This document shows positions 43,569-52,025 of a stretch of 64,000 bases of DNA, in pieces. Position numbers and translations under genes: made by a program. The stretch is from Nocardioides sp. (GTDB lineage: Bacteria > Actinomycetota > Actinomycetes > Propionibacteriales > Nocardioidaceae): contig PBYI01000033.1 in assembly GCA_002729525.1 (NCBI GenBank), positions 124,001-188,000 on the forward strand, given 5' to 3'. Position 1 is the stretch's first letter. The number at the start of each line of letters is the position of its first letter. The notes under the pieces are model-generated. The model searched no databases, was not told where the DNA came from, and was given only the letters and a program-made list of their open reading frames with translations.

Positions 43569-44339
43569 ATGAGCGAGCAGTCCCACGCGTCCTGGCTGAA
43601 CGAGGTCAACGACTCCATCCGGTACACGATGTGGTCGGTCTTCCGCCTCGACGACGTCCTCGGTGACCCCGACCGACCGGCCGACCGCGACGCCGAGGCC
43701 GCCGAGGTGGAGAAGCTGCTCGCCGAGCTCGCCGAGGCCGACGTCGTGGTCCGCGGGCTCTACGACGTCTCCGGCCTGCGCGCCGACGCCGACCTGATGA
43801 TCTGGTCGCACGCCGCGACGTCGGAGGAGCTCCAGTCGGCCTACCACCGTTTCCGTCGTACGGCGTTCGGCCGGCGGTTCGCGCCGGTCTGGTCGCAGAT
43901 GGCGCTGCACCGGCCCGCGGAGTTCAACAAGTCGCACGTGCCGGCGTTCCTGGCCGACGAGGAGCCGAAGGCGCACGTGTGCGTCTACCCGTTCGTGCGC
44001 TCCTACGAGTGGTACCTCCTGCCCGACGAGGAGCGCCGCGACCTGCTGCGCGAGCACGGTCAGATGGCGCGCGACTACAAGGACGTGCGGGCCAACACCG
44101 TCGCGTCGTTCGCGCTCGGCGACTACGAGTGGATCCTGGCCTTCGAGGCCGACGAGCTCTACCGGATCGTCGACCTCATGCGGCACCTGCGCTCGTCGGG
44201 CGCGCGCCGCCACGTGCGCGAGGAGATCCCGTTCTACACCGGCGCGCGGGTCTCGGTCGGCGCCCTGGTGGCCCGGCTGCCCTGCCCCCTCTGGCGGGCA
44301 GGGAACCGCCGGCCGCGAGCACGCGTCGTACCGGCATGA
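43569..44339 (+). CDS. hemQ: Coproheme decarboxylase HemQ (chlorite dismutase-like)
   Basis: The last enzyme of the coproporphyrin-dependent heme pathway, oxidatively decarboxylating coproheme to heme b. The chlorite-dismutase fold shows in [71 protein letters not shown] (the last His is a likely proximal heme ligand) and [26 protein letters not shown] 43569; an ATG at 43560 adds three residues. The C-terminus (about 20 residues after VGALVARLP) is longer and more basic than usual. Its stop overlaps the start of a frameshifted lipoprotein gene. Confidence 0.93.
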   Translation: MSEQSHASWLNEVNDSIRYTMWSVFRLDDVLGDPDRPADRDAEAAEVEKLLAELAEADVVVRGLYDVSGLRADADLMIWSHAATSEELQSAYHRFRRTAFGRRFAPVWSQMALHRPAEFNKSHVPAFLADEEPKAHVCVYPFVRSYEWYLLPDEERRDLLREHGQMARDYKDVRANTVASFALGDYEWILAFEADELYRIVDLMRHLRSSGARRHVREEIPFYTGARVSVGALVARLPCPLWRAGNRRPRARVVPA

Positions 44340-44985
44340 CCCGACTCCGCCTCCTGCTGGTGCCGCTGGCCCCGCGGTACTCCTGCTCTCCGGCTGCTCC
44401 GACGACGCCACCTCCGTCGCGACCGACCCCGAGCCCACGGGCTCGGCGGCACCGGCCCGTCCGACCGCGGTCCCCGCCGCGCCCGGCGACGTCGCGTCCC
44501 GGTTCCCCGGCCTGGTGATGGACACCGGCGACGGACCCGAGCTGTGCCTCGGTCCGGTCGCGGAGTCCTACCCGCCGCAGTGCTCCGGCCCGCCCGTCGA
44601 GGGCTGGGACTGGGCCTCCTACCGCGGCACCTTCGACCGCGTCGACGACGTGCGCTGGGGTGCCTACGCCGTCACCGGCACCTGGGACGGCACCACCTTC
44701 ACCGTCGCGGGTGCGATCACGGCGGCCCTCTATGACGCCGTCGCACCTGAGGAGCCGGTCCACCCCGACGTCGAGCAGCCGCGCGACGAGGCCGAGCTGC
44801 AGGAGATCGCCGACGACCTCGGTGCGGTCGACGGAGGACTGCCCGGCGCCCAGGGCGCGTACGCCGACGGGGAGCGGGTGCTCGTCGACGTGCTGTACGA
44901 CGACGGGTCGCTGCAGGAGTGGGCCGACGCGACGTACGGCGTGGGTGCCGTGGTGGTGACGGGGGCTTTGGTGGACGTCGGTTGA
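44336..44985 (+). pseudogene. Frameshifted lipoprotein gene coupled to hemQ
   Basis: ATG 44336 overlaps the hemQ stop (ATGA) and reads [12 protein letters not shown], a signal-peptide start. The frame then turns into non-hydrophobic, Pro/Arg-rich text. The other forward frame, from about 44371, reads PAVLLLSGCSDDATSV, a perfect lipobox, and continues open to TGA 44983-44985 through VMDTGDGPELCLGPV and YRGTFDRVDDVRWGAYAVTG. That frame has no start codon upstream. One missing base in the GGCCCC run at about 44368-44373 explains both. So this is a single lipoprotein gene of about 215 codons broken by a -1 indel, or a sequencing error. Mature function unknown. Confidence 0.7.
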
Positions 44986-44993
44986 GCCGCGGG

Positions 44994-45021
44994 CAGTTTC
45001 ACCGGCCGGCCGGTGAAACTG
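44994..45021. terminator. Perfect 28-base palindrome, bidirectional terminator
   Basis: CAGTTTCACCGGCC (44994-45007) followed at once by its complement (to 45021). It lies between convergent stops (44985 and 45032) and contains the 16-mer CACCGGCCGGCCGGTG also found twice at 18.7 kb. Confidence 0.75.
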
Positions 45022-45031
45022 ACACCAGGCC

Positions 45032-45433
45032 TCAGCCTTCGACCGGCTCCAGCGTCAGGCTGATCGAGTTGATGCAGTAGCGGTCGCCCGTCGGCGTGCC
45101 GTAGCCGTCGGGGAACACGTGCCCGAGGTGCGACCCGCAGTTGGCGCAGCGCACCTCGGTGCGCTTCATGCCGTGCGTGTTGTCCTCGAGGTACTCGATG
45201 GTGTCGGTGATCGGCTGGTAGAAGCTCGGCCAGCCGCACCCGGAGTGGAACTTGGTGTCGGACTCGAAGAGCTTCGCCTGGCAGGCCTTGCAGCGGTAGA
45301 CGCCGGTGGTCTCGGTGTCGGTGTACTCGCCGGTGAAGGCCCGCTCGGTGCCGGCCTGGCGGAGCACCTGGTACTCCGCGGGCGACAGCTGCTCGCGCCA
45401 CTCGGCGTCGGACTTCTCCACGTCGTAGGACAT
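45032..45433 (-). CDS. msrB: Peptide methionine-(R)-S-oxide reductase MsrB
   Basis: A 133-residue repair enzyme reducing methionine-R-sulfoxide in proteins. Two CxxC pairs bind zinc (YRCKACQAKL and VRCANCGSHLG), WPSFYQPI forms the substrate pocket, and RYCINSISL holds the catalytic Cys near residue 118. ATG 45433 (MSYDVEKSDAEWREQLSPAEY) is the family start. It converges on the hemQ-linked lipoprotein across a palindromic terminator, and hemQ next to msrB matches the mycobacterial order. Confidence 0.95.
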   Translation of the reverse strand: MSYDVEKSDAEWREQLSPAEYQVLRQAGTERAFTGEYTDTETTGVYRCKACQAKLFESDTKFHSGCGWPSFYQPITDTIEYLEDNTHGMKRTEVRCANCGSHLGHVFPDGYGTPTGDRYCINSISLTLEPVEG

Positions 45434-45496
45434 GTGTCGATCCTAGGTCGGCCGCGCGCCGCTGACACGCCCGGCAGGGGTGACGTCACCGGTTCG

Positions 45497-46441
45497 TCAC
45501 CGGCCGGGCACGATCTCGCAGCGCCGGTAGGTGCGGGCCTGGCGGCAGGTGTCGGTGCCGTTGCGCCCGTCGAGCCGGTCACGACCTCCGCCGCCGACGA
45601 GCACGTCGTCCACGTGCGTGCCCAGCAGCCGGTCGTTGCCGCCGCCGCCGCGCACGACGGCACCGGTGCGGCCGGTCGGGCACCCCTTGTACCCGTACCC
45701 CTCGGGCTCGGCGAGGTAGCCGGGCGCGAACCCGAGGAACTGGTCGGGTCCGCCGCCGAGCCGGGCCGAGACGTGGCAGGCGTAGGTGACCAGCTCGTTG
45801 GCGCGGCCGTCGCCGACGAAGGTCAGGCGCGCCACCTGGCGCGCAGTGACGGACTCGACGGCAGCGAGCAGGGACGTGCGCCGGACGCCGTCGAGCCGGA
45901 TCTCGAGCCGTCGGTCCGGGAGGTCGACGGCGACGTCCGGTGCGGTGGCGTTGTCCGAGCGTCCGGTCAGGTGCAGCAGGTCCTCGCCGGGACCGAGACG
46001 CAGGACGGGTGGGACCCCCGGGCCGACGTACACCGCGTCGTCCCCACCCAGCAGCGAGATCGACGCCGGGCGCCCGAGGAGCCCGTTGGGGTCGTCGGGG
46101 GAGCCGAGCGCGACGCTGTCGTCGTACGTCGTCCCGCGCACGGTGAGCGACGCCCAGTCGAGCTCACGCACGTCGAGCCCGGTGAAGCCGCGCAGCACCG
46201 AGGACGTGCCGTCCACCTCGAGCGTCCCGGCGTCCAGGTCGACCCGCCAGTCGCCGCCGACGCCGTCGATCTCGACGCGCGACAGCCGACCGAGGTAGGT
46301 GCCGTGGAGCCGTACGGTGCCGCGCTCGTCGAGCAGCACCCGGTCGTCGTCGGTCTCGCCGGCGGCGGTGGCCGGAGACGGGCCTGGCGCGAGGAGGGCG
46401 GCAGCAAGCGCGCCGAGCAGGGGGAGGGCAGGACGACGCAC
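45497..46441 (-). CDS. Secreted RTX-repeat-like protein
   Basis: A 314-residue exported protein from GTG 46441. Signal peptide: ALPLLGALAAALLAPGPSPATA, cleavage about residue 27. The C-terminus has calcium-binding nonapeptide-like units (GGGGNDRLLGTHVDDVLVGG and GGGRDRLDGRNGTDTC), as in hemolysin-type proteins, ending with Cys-containing CRQARTYRRCEIVPGR. The middle part is beta-rich with recurrent VRGTTYDDSVALGS-type turns and looks like degenerate repeats. Function unknown; a calcium-stabilised extracellular protein is the best description. Confidence 0.75.
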   Translation of the reverse strand: MRRPALPLLGALAAALLAPGPSPATAAGETDDDRVLLDERGTVRLHGTYLGRLSRVEIDGVGGDWRVDLDAGTLEVDGTSSVLRGFTGLDVRELDWASLTVRGTTYDDSVALGSPDDPNGLLGRPASISLLGGDDAVYVGPGVPPVLRLGPGEDLLHLTGRSDNATAPDVAVDLPDRRLEIRLDGVRRTSLLAAVESVTARQVARLTFVGDGRANELVTYACHVSARLGGGPDQFLGFAPGYLAEPEGYGYKGCPTGRTGAVVRGGGGNDRLLGTHVDDVLVGGGGRDRLDGRNGTDTCRQARTYRRCEIVPGR

Positions 46442-46562
46442 GGGTGCTCCGAGAGGAGAGGCATGCGAAGGGACGGGACGGGGCAGAGCGTGTCACGTCC
46501 GGTCACGCGCCGCCCGTCGTTCTGCCCGACGTGCCCGACCAGAAACTCGTCGGGACGACCGG

Positions 46563-47876
46563 TCAGAAACCCGTCGGGTTGTAGGGCGCCGTACCGCAGC
46601 GGGCCATCGCGGCGAAGGTCCCGACCGCGTCGCTCGGGCCGGTGACCCGGCCGGCCGCCGCGAGCACCTCGACGTCGACGTCGCCGAGGTACAGCGACCC
46701 GAGCGTGTCGACCGCGAGCGCCACGTCGTCCGGCGACGACGGCCCGTCGAGCGCGGAGGCCGTTGCGGTGCCCGACGCGACCTCGACCCGGAAACGCCCC
46801 TCGGCGTGCCCGAGCGGGTCGGACACGGCGAGCACGACTGACCCGTCCGCGGCCCACGGGCGGCCCTGGAGCGCCGCTACCACGTCGAGCACGCGCACCC
46901 ACAGCCCGTCGCGCACGCCGGTCACCTTCACCGAGCGCGGCGACACCAGCGCCCAGGCGAGCGGGTCGTCGACGGGGGAGCGGTTCCAGGTCACGACGTC
47001 GACGAGGTCCATCGCCGCGAGGTGCTCCCACAGTGCGAGGTAGGCGGTGTCGTCGACGGCCAGCAGCTCGAACACCTCGAGCTTGCCGCGGTCGTCGGCG
47101 TAGGAGTGCTTGTGCAGCGCGTAGCCGTCGGGTCGCCCGTCGGCGTCGAGGTGGACGGCGGCCCGGAGCGCCTTGTTCGGGCCGGTGAGGTCGGGCGCCA
47201 TCGAGGCGTCGGTGAAGGCGTCGTACACCGACGGGCGCCCGATCGAGCCGCGGGTCGCCGAGTGGAAGCGGGCGAAGACCTCCTGGGCGGTCGTGAGCAG
47301 GTGCGCGGGCTCCACGAGCACCACCCGGCCGGCGTCGGCGACGGGCCGGCGGAAGGCGAAGCCGGAGCGGACGTCGACCTCGACGGTCCGGTGCCGGGTG
47401 GCCGGTCCGAACCCGAAGCGGCCGTAGATGCCACCCTCGCTCACGGTGAGCGCGGCGAGCGGCAGCCCGCGTGCCGCGGCGGCGGCGAGGGCGTCGCCCA
47501 TCATCCGGCGCAGCAGCCCGTTACGGCGGTGGGTCGGGGCGACGGTGACGTCGGTGATCATGTGCACCGGCACGCGTGAGCCGCCGCCCACCGAGAGGTC
47601 CTTGTCGAACGACACGAACGTCGCGACGGGCAGCTCCGGCCCGGCGTCGTCGGGGCGCCCCGGGGTCGGACGGTCGTCCCAGACGCCGGTCGCCACGGCC
47701 CCGTCGACGGCCGCGTGGTGCCGCCAGAAGCGGAGGCCGTCGTCCTCGATCCGACCGTCGTGGAAGCCGCGGGACACCGCCTGGATCCAGGCGGTGGTGT
47801 GCTGCTCGGACTCGGCGTCGCCGTCGCGCGCGTGGAGGGTCCGGAAGGTCAGGTGGGGGTGGCTCTGGTCGTTCAC
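46563..47876 (-). CDS. Eis-like GNAT N-acetyltransferase
   Basis: A 437-residue acetyltransferase with the three-domain layout of Eis: two GNAT folds and a C-terminal SCP2-like domain. VTDVTVAPTHRRNGLLRRMM-like text (here ITDVTVAPTHRRNGLLRRM) is the acetyl-CoA motif A; LTVSEGGIYGRFGFGPATR follows; the C-terminus ends FAAMARCGTAPYNPTGF, with the terminal carboxylate and F typical of Eis. Mycobacterial Eis acetylates aminoglycosides and host proteins; homologues in soil actinobacteria acetylate diverse amines. GTG 47876 is the start, 52 bases from the divergent reductase gene. Confidence 0.88.
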   Translation of the reverse strand: MNDQSHPHLTFRTLHARDGDAESEQHTTAWIQAVSRGFHDGRIEDDGLRFWRHHAAVDGAVATGVWDDRPTPGRPDDAGPELPVATFVSFDKDLSVGGGSRVPVHMITDVTVAPTHRRNGLLRRMMGDALAAAAARGLPLAALTVSEGGIYGRFGFGPATRHRTVEVDVRSGFAFRRPVADAGRVVLVEPAHLLTTAQEVFARFHSATRGSIGRPSVYDAFTDASMAPDLTGPNKALRAAVHLDADGRPDGYALHKHSYADDRGKLEVFELLAVDDTAYLALWEHLAAMDLVDVVTWNRSPVDDPLAWALVSPRSVKVTGVRDGLWVRVLDVVAALQGRPWAADGSVVLAVSDPLGHAEGRFRVEVASGTATASALDGPSSPDDVALAVDTLGSLYLGDVDVEVLAAAGRVTGPSDAVGTFAAMARCGTAPYNPTGF

Positions 47877-47928
47877 TCCGACACCGTAGGAGACCGCGGC
47901 CGATTCACCCCACTGACTTCTTGACGCC

Positions 47929-49047
47929 GTGAGTCAACACCTGTTCACTCAGGGGATGGCCAACGGCGGCACGCTCACCTGGGAGAAGGTGCGGCGAGCA
48001 GGACGGCACCTCACGACGCCCCTGCTCCCCGACGACTACCTCACGCTCCTCAACCCGCTCTGGAGCAGCCGCGAGCTGCGCGGTCGCGTGGAGAAGGTGG
48101 TGCCCGAGACCGACGACGCGGCGACCATCGTGATCCGCCCGGGCTGGGGCTGGCGCTTCGAGCACCATCCCGGGCAGTACGTCGGCATCGGCGTCGACGT
48201 CGGCGGGAAGTTCCACTGGCGCTCGTACTCCGTGAGCTCGCCGCCCAAGCGCACCGGCCGCACGCTGGCGATCACCGTGCGTGCGATGCCGGAGGGCTTC
48301 GTCTCCTCCCACCTCGTCAACGGCCTCGAGCCCGGCACGATCGTCCGGCTCGCCACGCCGGCCGGCGACTTCACGCTGCCCGAGCCGCCCCCGCAGCGGC
48401 TGCTGTTCCTCGTCGGCGGCAGCGGCGTCACCCCGGTGATGTCGATGCTGCGCACGCTGGACCGACGCGGCCACCTCGACGACCGCGACGTCGTCGTCCA
48501 CTACTCCTCCACCAGTCGCGAGCGGATGATCTTCCGCGACGAGCTCGAGTCGCTCGAGGCCAGGCACGCCGGCCTCGCCGTCCAGCAGCGCTACACCGAC
48601 GACGAGGGCATCCTCGACGTCCCCGGTGGTGCCCTCGACGGCGTGTGCGCCGACTGGCGCGAGCGCGAGACCTGGGCCTGCGGGCCCGGCCCGATGCTCG
48701 ACGCGCTTGAGGCGCACTGGACCGAGGCGGGACTCGAGGAGCGCCTGCACCTCGAGCGGTTCTCCCTCGACCTCGGCGGCGAGGGAGGCGAGGGCGGCAC
48801 CGTCTACTTCCAGAACTCCGGCAAGGAGGCGACGGTCGACGGCGCCACCACCGTGCTCGAGGCCGGCGAGTCCGCCGGCGTCGGCATGCCCTACGGCTGC
48901 CGGATGGGCATCTGCCACACCTGCACGCTCACCCTCGTCAAGGGGCGGGTGCGCGACCTGCGCACCGGCGAGGACTTCGACCAGCCCAACGAGCCGGTCC
49001 AGACGTGCGTCACCGCACCGGTCGGCGACTGCACGCTCAACATCTGA
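47929..49047 (+). CDS. Ferredoxin reductase with 2Fe-2S domain, partner of desaturase
   Basis: A 372-residue electron-transfer flavoprotein. FAD domain with RSYSVSSPP, NAD(P)H domain with FLVGGSGVTPVMSMLR, and a C-terminal plant-type ferredoxin domain with Cys in PYGCRMGICHTCTL and VQTCVT. The same gene order (reductase then desaturase) occurs for Rv3230c and DesA3 of M. tuberculosis, where the reductase feeds electrons from NADPH to the stearoyl-CoA delta-9 desaturase. GTG 47929 is taken; ATG 47956 is a possible start nine codons on. The desaturase begins 68 bases downstream. Confidence 0.92.
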   Translation: MSQHLFTQGMANGGTLTWEKVRRAGRHLTTPLLPDDYLTLLNPLWSSRELRGRVEKVVPETDDAATIVIRPGWGWRFEHHPGQYVGIGVDVGGKFHWRSYSVSSPPKRTGRTLAITVRAMPEGFVSSHLVNGLEPGTIVRLATPAGDFTLPEPPPQRLLFLVGGSGVTPVMSMLRTLDRRGHLDDRDVVVHYSSTSRERMIFRDELESLEARHAGLAVQQRYTDDEGILDVPGGALDGVCADWRERETWACGPGPMLDALEAHWTEAGLEERLHLERFSLDLGGEGGEGGTVYFQNSGKEATVDGATTVLEAGESAGVGMPYGCRMGICHTCTLTLVKGRVRDLRTGEDFDQPNEPVQTCVTAPVGDCTLNI

Positions 49048-49115
49048 CCGCTCACCAGCCCCGACCAGCACCCTCCACCCACGAGAGCACTCCCACCCAC
49101 GAGAGGAGATCGCAC

Positions 49116-50348
49116 ATGGCCATCTCGGACGTCGCTGAGTACGCCCACCTGACCGACGAGGAGGTGGAGCAGCTCGGCCGCGAGCTCGACGCGATCCGCG
49201 CCGAGGTCGAGGAGTCGCGCGGCCCCGCCGACGCGGCGTACATCCGCCGGGTCATCCGCGCCCAGCGGCTGATGATGGTCGCCTCGCGCGTCGTCATGGC
49301 CGTCAGCGCCCACGACGACCGCACCCGCAAGCCCGGCGCGATCGCCGGCGGCACCGTGCTCGGCCTGGCCAAGATCCTCGAGAACATGGAGATCGGCCAC
49401 AACGTCATGCACGGCCAGTGGGACTGGATGAACGACCCGGAGATCCACTCCTCCAACTGGGAGTGGGACACCGCCCAGCCGGCCGAGCAGTGGAAGCACT
49501 CCCACAACTACATCCACCACCAGTTCACCAACGTGCTCGGCCACGACAACGACGTGGGGTACGGCGTCCTGCGGATGGCGCGCGAGCAGAAGTGGACGCC
49601 GGTCTCGCTCGGCCAGCCCGTCTACAACGCGCTGCTCGCCGGTCTCTTCCAGTGGGGCGTCGCGCTGCACGACCTCGACCTCGAGCGCATCCGCAAGATG
49701 GAGAAGGACCCCAAGGAGCTGCGCCGCCAGCTCAAGCAGATCTACAAGAAGGGCAGCCGCCAGGCGCTCAAGGACTACGTCGTCTACCCGGCGATGGCCG
49801 GCAAGCACTGGCGCACCACCCTGGCAGCCAACGCGTGGGCCAACTTCATGCGCAACATGTGGTCGTACGTGATCATCTTCTGCGGCCACTTCCCCGACGG
49901 GGCGCTCCACTTCACCGAGGAGGAGCTCGAGGACGAGACCCGCGCCGAGTGGTACCTGCGCCAGATCCTCGGTGCCGCCAACTTCAAGGGCGGCCCGCTG
50001 CTGCACGTGATGAGCGGCAACCTCGGCTTCCAGATCGAGCACCACCTCTTCCCGGACCTGCCCAGCAACCGGTACGCCGAGATCTCGGTCAAGGTGCGCG
50101 CGCTCTGCGAGAAGTACGACATCCCGTACACCACCGGTCCGCTGCCCGTGCAGTACGGCCAGGCGCTGCGCACGATCATGAAGCTGTCGCTGCCCAACGG
50201 CATGACCTCGTCCAACTCGCCGAACCCGCCGCCGCCCGAGCAGGAGAACATGATCCCGCTCGACCGGCGTCGCAAGTCGGAGTCCGAGCGGCCGACCCGT
50301 CGCGAGGAGACGGGCTCGTGGTCGCGCACGGCCCGCGGCGCCTCGTGA
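49116..50348 (+). CDS. Acyl-CoA fatty acid desaturase, DesA3-like
   Basis: A 410-residue membrane di-iron desaturase. Histidine boxes: GHNVMHGQWDW, HSHNYIHHQF and QIEHHLFPDLPS. Hydrophobic segments around residues 70-90 and 225-245 anchor it. It should introduce a cis double bond in a saturated acyl-CoA (delta-9 in mycobacteria), adjusting membrane fluidity. ATG 49116 is preceded by a strong GAGAGGAG ribosome site. C-terminal tail of about 55 residues is Pro/Arg-rich and charged. It receives electrons from the reductase encoded just upstream. Confidence 0.92.
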   Translation: MAISDVAEYAHLTDEEVEQLGRELDAIRAEVEESRGPADAAYIRRVIRAQRLMMVASRVVMAVSAHDDRTRKPGAIAGGTVLGLAKILENMEIGHNVMHGQWDWMNDPEIHSSNWEWDTAQPAEQWKHSHNYIHHQFTNVLGHDNDVGYGVLRMAREQKWTPVSLGQPVYNALLAGLFQWGVALHDLDLERIRKMEKDPKELRRQLKQIYKKGSRQALKDYVVYPAMAGKHWRTTLAANAWANFMRNMWSYVIIFCGHFPDGALHFTEEELEDETRAEWYLRQILGAANFKGGPLLHVMSGNLGFQIEHHLFPDLPSNRYAEISVKVRALCEKYDIPYTTGPLPVQYGQALRTIMKLSLPNGMTSSNSPNPPPPEQENMIPLDRRRKSESERPTRREETGSWSRTARGAS

Positions 50349-50761
50349 GCCTGCGCTCGCTGCTGGTCCGGGGTGCCCAGGCGGTCGCCGCCGACGACAC
50401 CCCGGACCACCACGTCGACCGGCCCTACGCCTGGACCCACGACGACGGTTCGCTCACCCTCGCGCCGGAGGTGGAGGCCCTCGACCGCACCCGGGTCACC
50501 CAGTGCGCGCTGTCGCGGGTCTGCGGGGTGTGCGCCGAGCCGCTGCGGCGCCCCGTCGCCTTCGTCGGCACCGACGAGGAGCGTGCCCGCAACGCCTTCC
50601 ACGCCCCGCCGCTGCACCAGGTCTGCGCCGACGCCCTCGTCGTACGCCGTGAGGTCGCGGGGGCGTGGACGGTGACGACGACGAGCGGGTTCGAGTTCGT
50701 GCGGCCGGGGCGCGACGAGCCGGAGACCCGGCCGACGTTCCAGCCGAACTCGCTGCTCTGA
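50318..50761 (+). CDS. Small Cys-containing protein overlapping the desaturase end
   Basis: About 147 residues from GTG 50318 (or 138 from GTG 50345). A GAGGAG at 50303-50308 precedes the first start. The centre has CALSRVCGVCAEPL, a zinc-knuckle-like Cys cluster, and HQVCADALVV with another Cys/His; FVGTDEERARNAFHAPPLH is a likely conserved stretch. The C-terminus is FVRPGRDEPETRPTFQPNSLL. I do not recognise the family, though similar short Cys proteins occur in actinobacteria. It overlaps the desaturase by 31 bases, so the two are translated from one message. Confidence 0.7.
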   Translation: MVAHGPRRLVSLRSLLVRGAQAVAADDTPDHHVDRPYAWTHDDGSLTLAPEVEALDRTRVTQCALSRVCGVCAEPLRRPVAFVGTDEERARNAFHAPPLHQVCADALVVRREVAGAWTVTTTSGFEFVRPGRDEPETRPTFQPNSLL

Positions 50762-50803
50762 GGTGCCCGGGTCGCGGGGCGCCGGCGCCCTAGGCTGACG
50801 CCC

Positions 50804-51892
50804 GTGCCGAAGACACCCGCCGCCGAGGTCGAGGCGGGCGGGCGCGCCGTCCGCGTCTCCAGCCCGGACCGGGTGGTCTACGAGGCCACCGACCGCACGC
50901 CCGAGGTCACCAAGCTGATGGTGGCGCAGTACTTCGCGTCCGTCGACGACGGACTCATGCGCGCACTGCGCGACCGGCCGACGGCGCTGGAGCGCTGGAC
51001 GTCCGGCTACCGCGAGGGCATGCGCCTGGCGACCGGGCCGGCCGACCGCGACGCCGACGCGTTCTACCAGAAGCGGGTGCCCAAGGGGGCGCCCGACTAC
51101 CTCGAGACGGCCCGGATCACCTTCCCGTCCGGTCGCACGGCCGACGAGATCTGCCCGACCGAGATCGCGGTGCCGGTGTGGTGCGCGCACATGGGCACGC
51201 TGACCTTCCACCCGTGGCCCGTACGGCGTACCGACGACCCGGCCAGCCTCGACCGTCCCGACGAGCTGCGCATCGACCTCGACCCCCAGCCCGGTACGTC
51301 GTTCGCCGACGCCGCCCGGGTGGCCGGGGTGGCCCGCGAGCTGCTCGAGGAGCTCGGGATGACCGGCTGGCCGAAGACGTCGGGCAACCGCGGCGTGCAC
51401 GTCTACGTGCGCATCGCACCGCGCTGGGACTTCGTCGACGTCCGGCACGCCGCGATCGCGTTCGGGCGGGCGCTGGCCGAGCGGGACGACCAGGTGACGG
51501 TGGCGTGGTGGAAGGAGGAGCGCGGGGAGCGGATCTTCGTCGACTTCAACCAGAACAACCGCGACCGCACCATCGCGTCGGCGTACTCCCTGCGGCCGCG
51601 GCCCGGTGCCCCGGTGTCGACCCCGCTGACCTGGGACGAGCTGGCCGGTCTTGACGACCCGCGCGGGTTCAACCTCTTCACCGTCCCCGACCGGATGGCC
51701 GACGGCGACCCGTGGGCCGGCATCGACGACGCGGTCTGCTCGCTGCAGCCGCTGCTGGACCTCTGGGACGCCGACCCGACCGAGCTCAACTACCCGCCCG
51801 ACTACCCGAAGATGCCGGGCGAGCCGCCCCGCGTGCAGCCGAGCAAGAAGGTCGCCGAGCACTGGGACGCCGACGGCAACCGGGTGGAGTAG
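50804..51892 (+). CDS. LigD-type primase-polymerase (PolD/Prim-PolC)
   Basis: A 362-residue archaeo-eukaryotic primase-fold polymerase related to the POL domain of bacterial LigD, used in non-homologous end joining and repair gap filling. Catalytic metal ligands lie in LRIDLDPQPG (D-x-D); SGNRGVHVYVRI and FVDFNQNNRDRTIASAYSLR are NTP and template contacts; it has no ligase domain. Length (about 340-400) matches stand-alone PolD/Prim-PolC proteins. GTG 50804 follows the short zinc protein by 43 bases. A separate ATP-dependent ligase gene lies at 60.5 kb, and no Ku gene is in the window. Confidence 0.9.
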   Translation: MPKTPAAEVEAGGRAVRVSSPDRVVYEATDRTPEVTKLMVAQYFASVDDGLMRALRDRPTALERWTSGYREGMRLATGPADRDADAFYQKRVPKGAPDYLETARITFPSGRTADEICPTEIAVPVWCAHMGTLTFHPWPVRRTDDPASLDRPDELRIDLDPQPGTSFADAARVAGVARELLEELGMTGWPKTSGNRGVHVYVRIAPRWDFVDVRHAAIAFGRALAERDDQVTVAWWKEERGERIFVDFNQNNRDRTIASAYSLRPRPGAPVSTPLTWDELAGLDDPRGFNLFTVPDRMADGDPWAGIDDAVCSLQPLLDLWDADPTELNYPPDYPKMPGEPPRVQPSKKVAEHWDADGNRVE

Positions 51893-52025
51893 CCGGCACG
51901 GGCCGTCGCCCGACTGCGTCGCGACCCACCGGCGAAACCGGTTTGACCCCCACCCCCGCCCCGAGATCCACTGTCCCGCTGCCCGGACGACCCGAGCAGC
52001 GCAAGATACCCATGGGGAGTACGCC

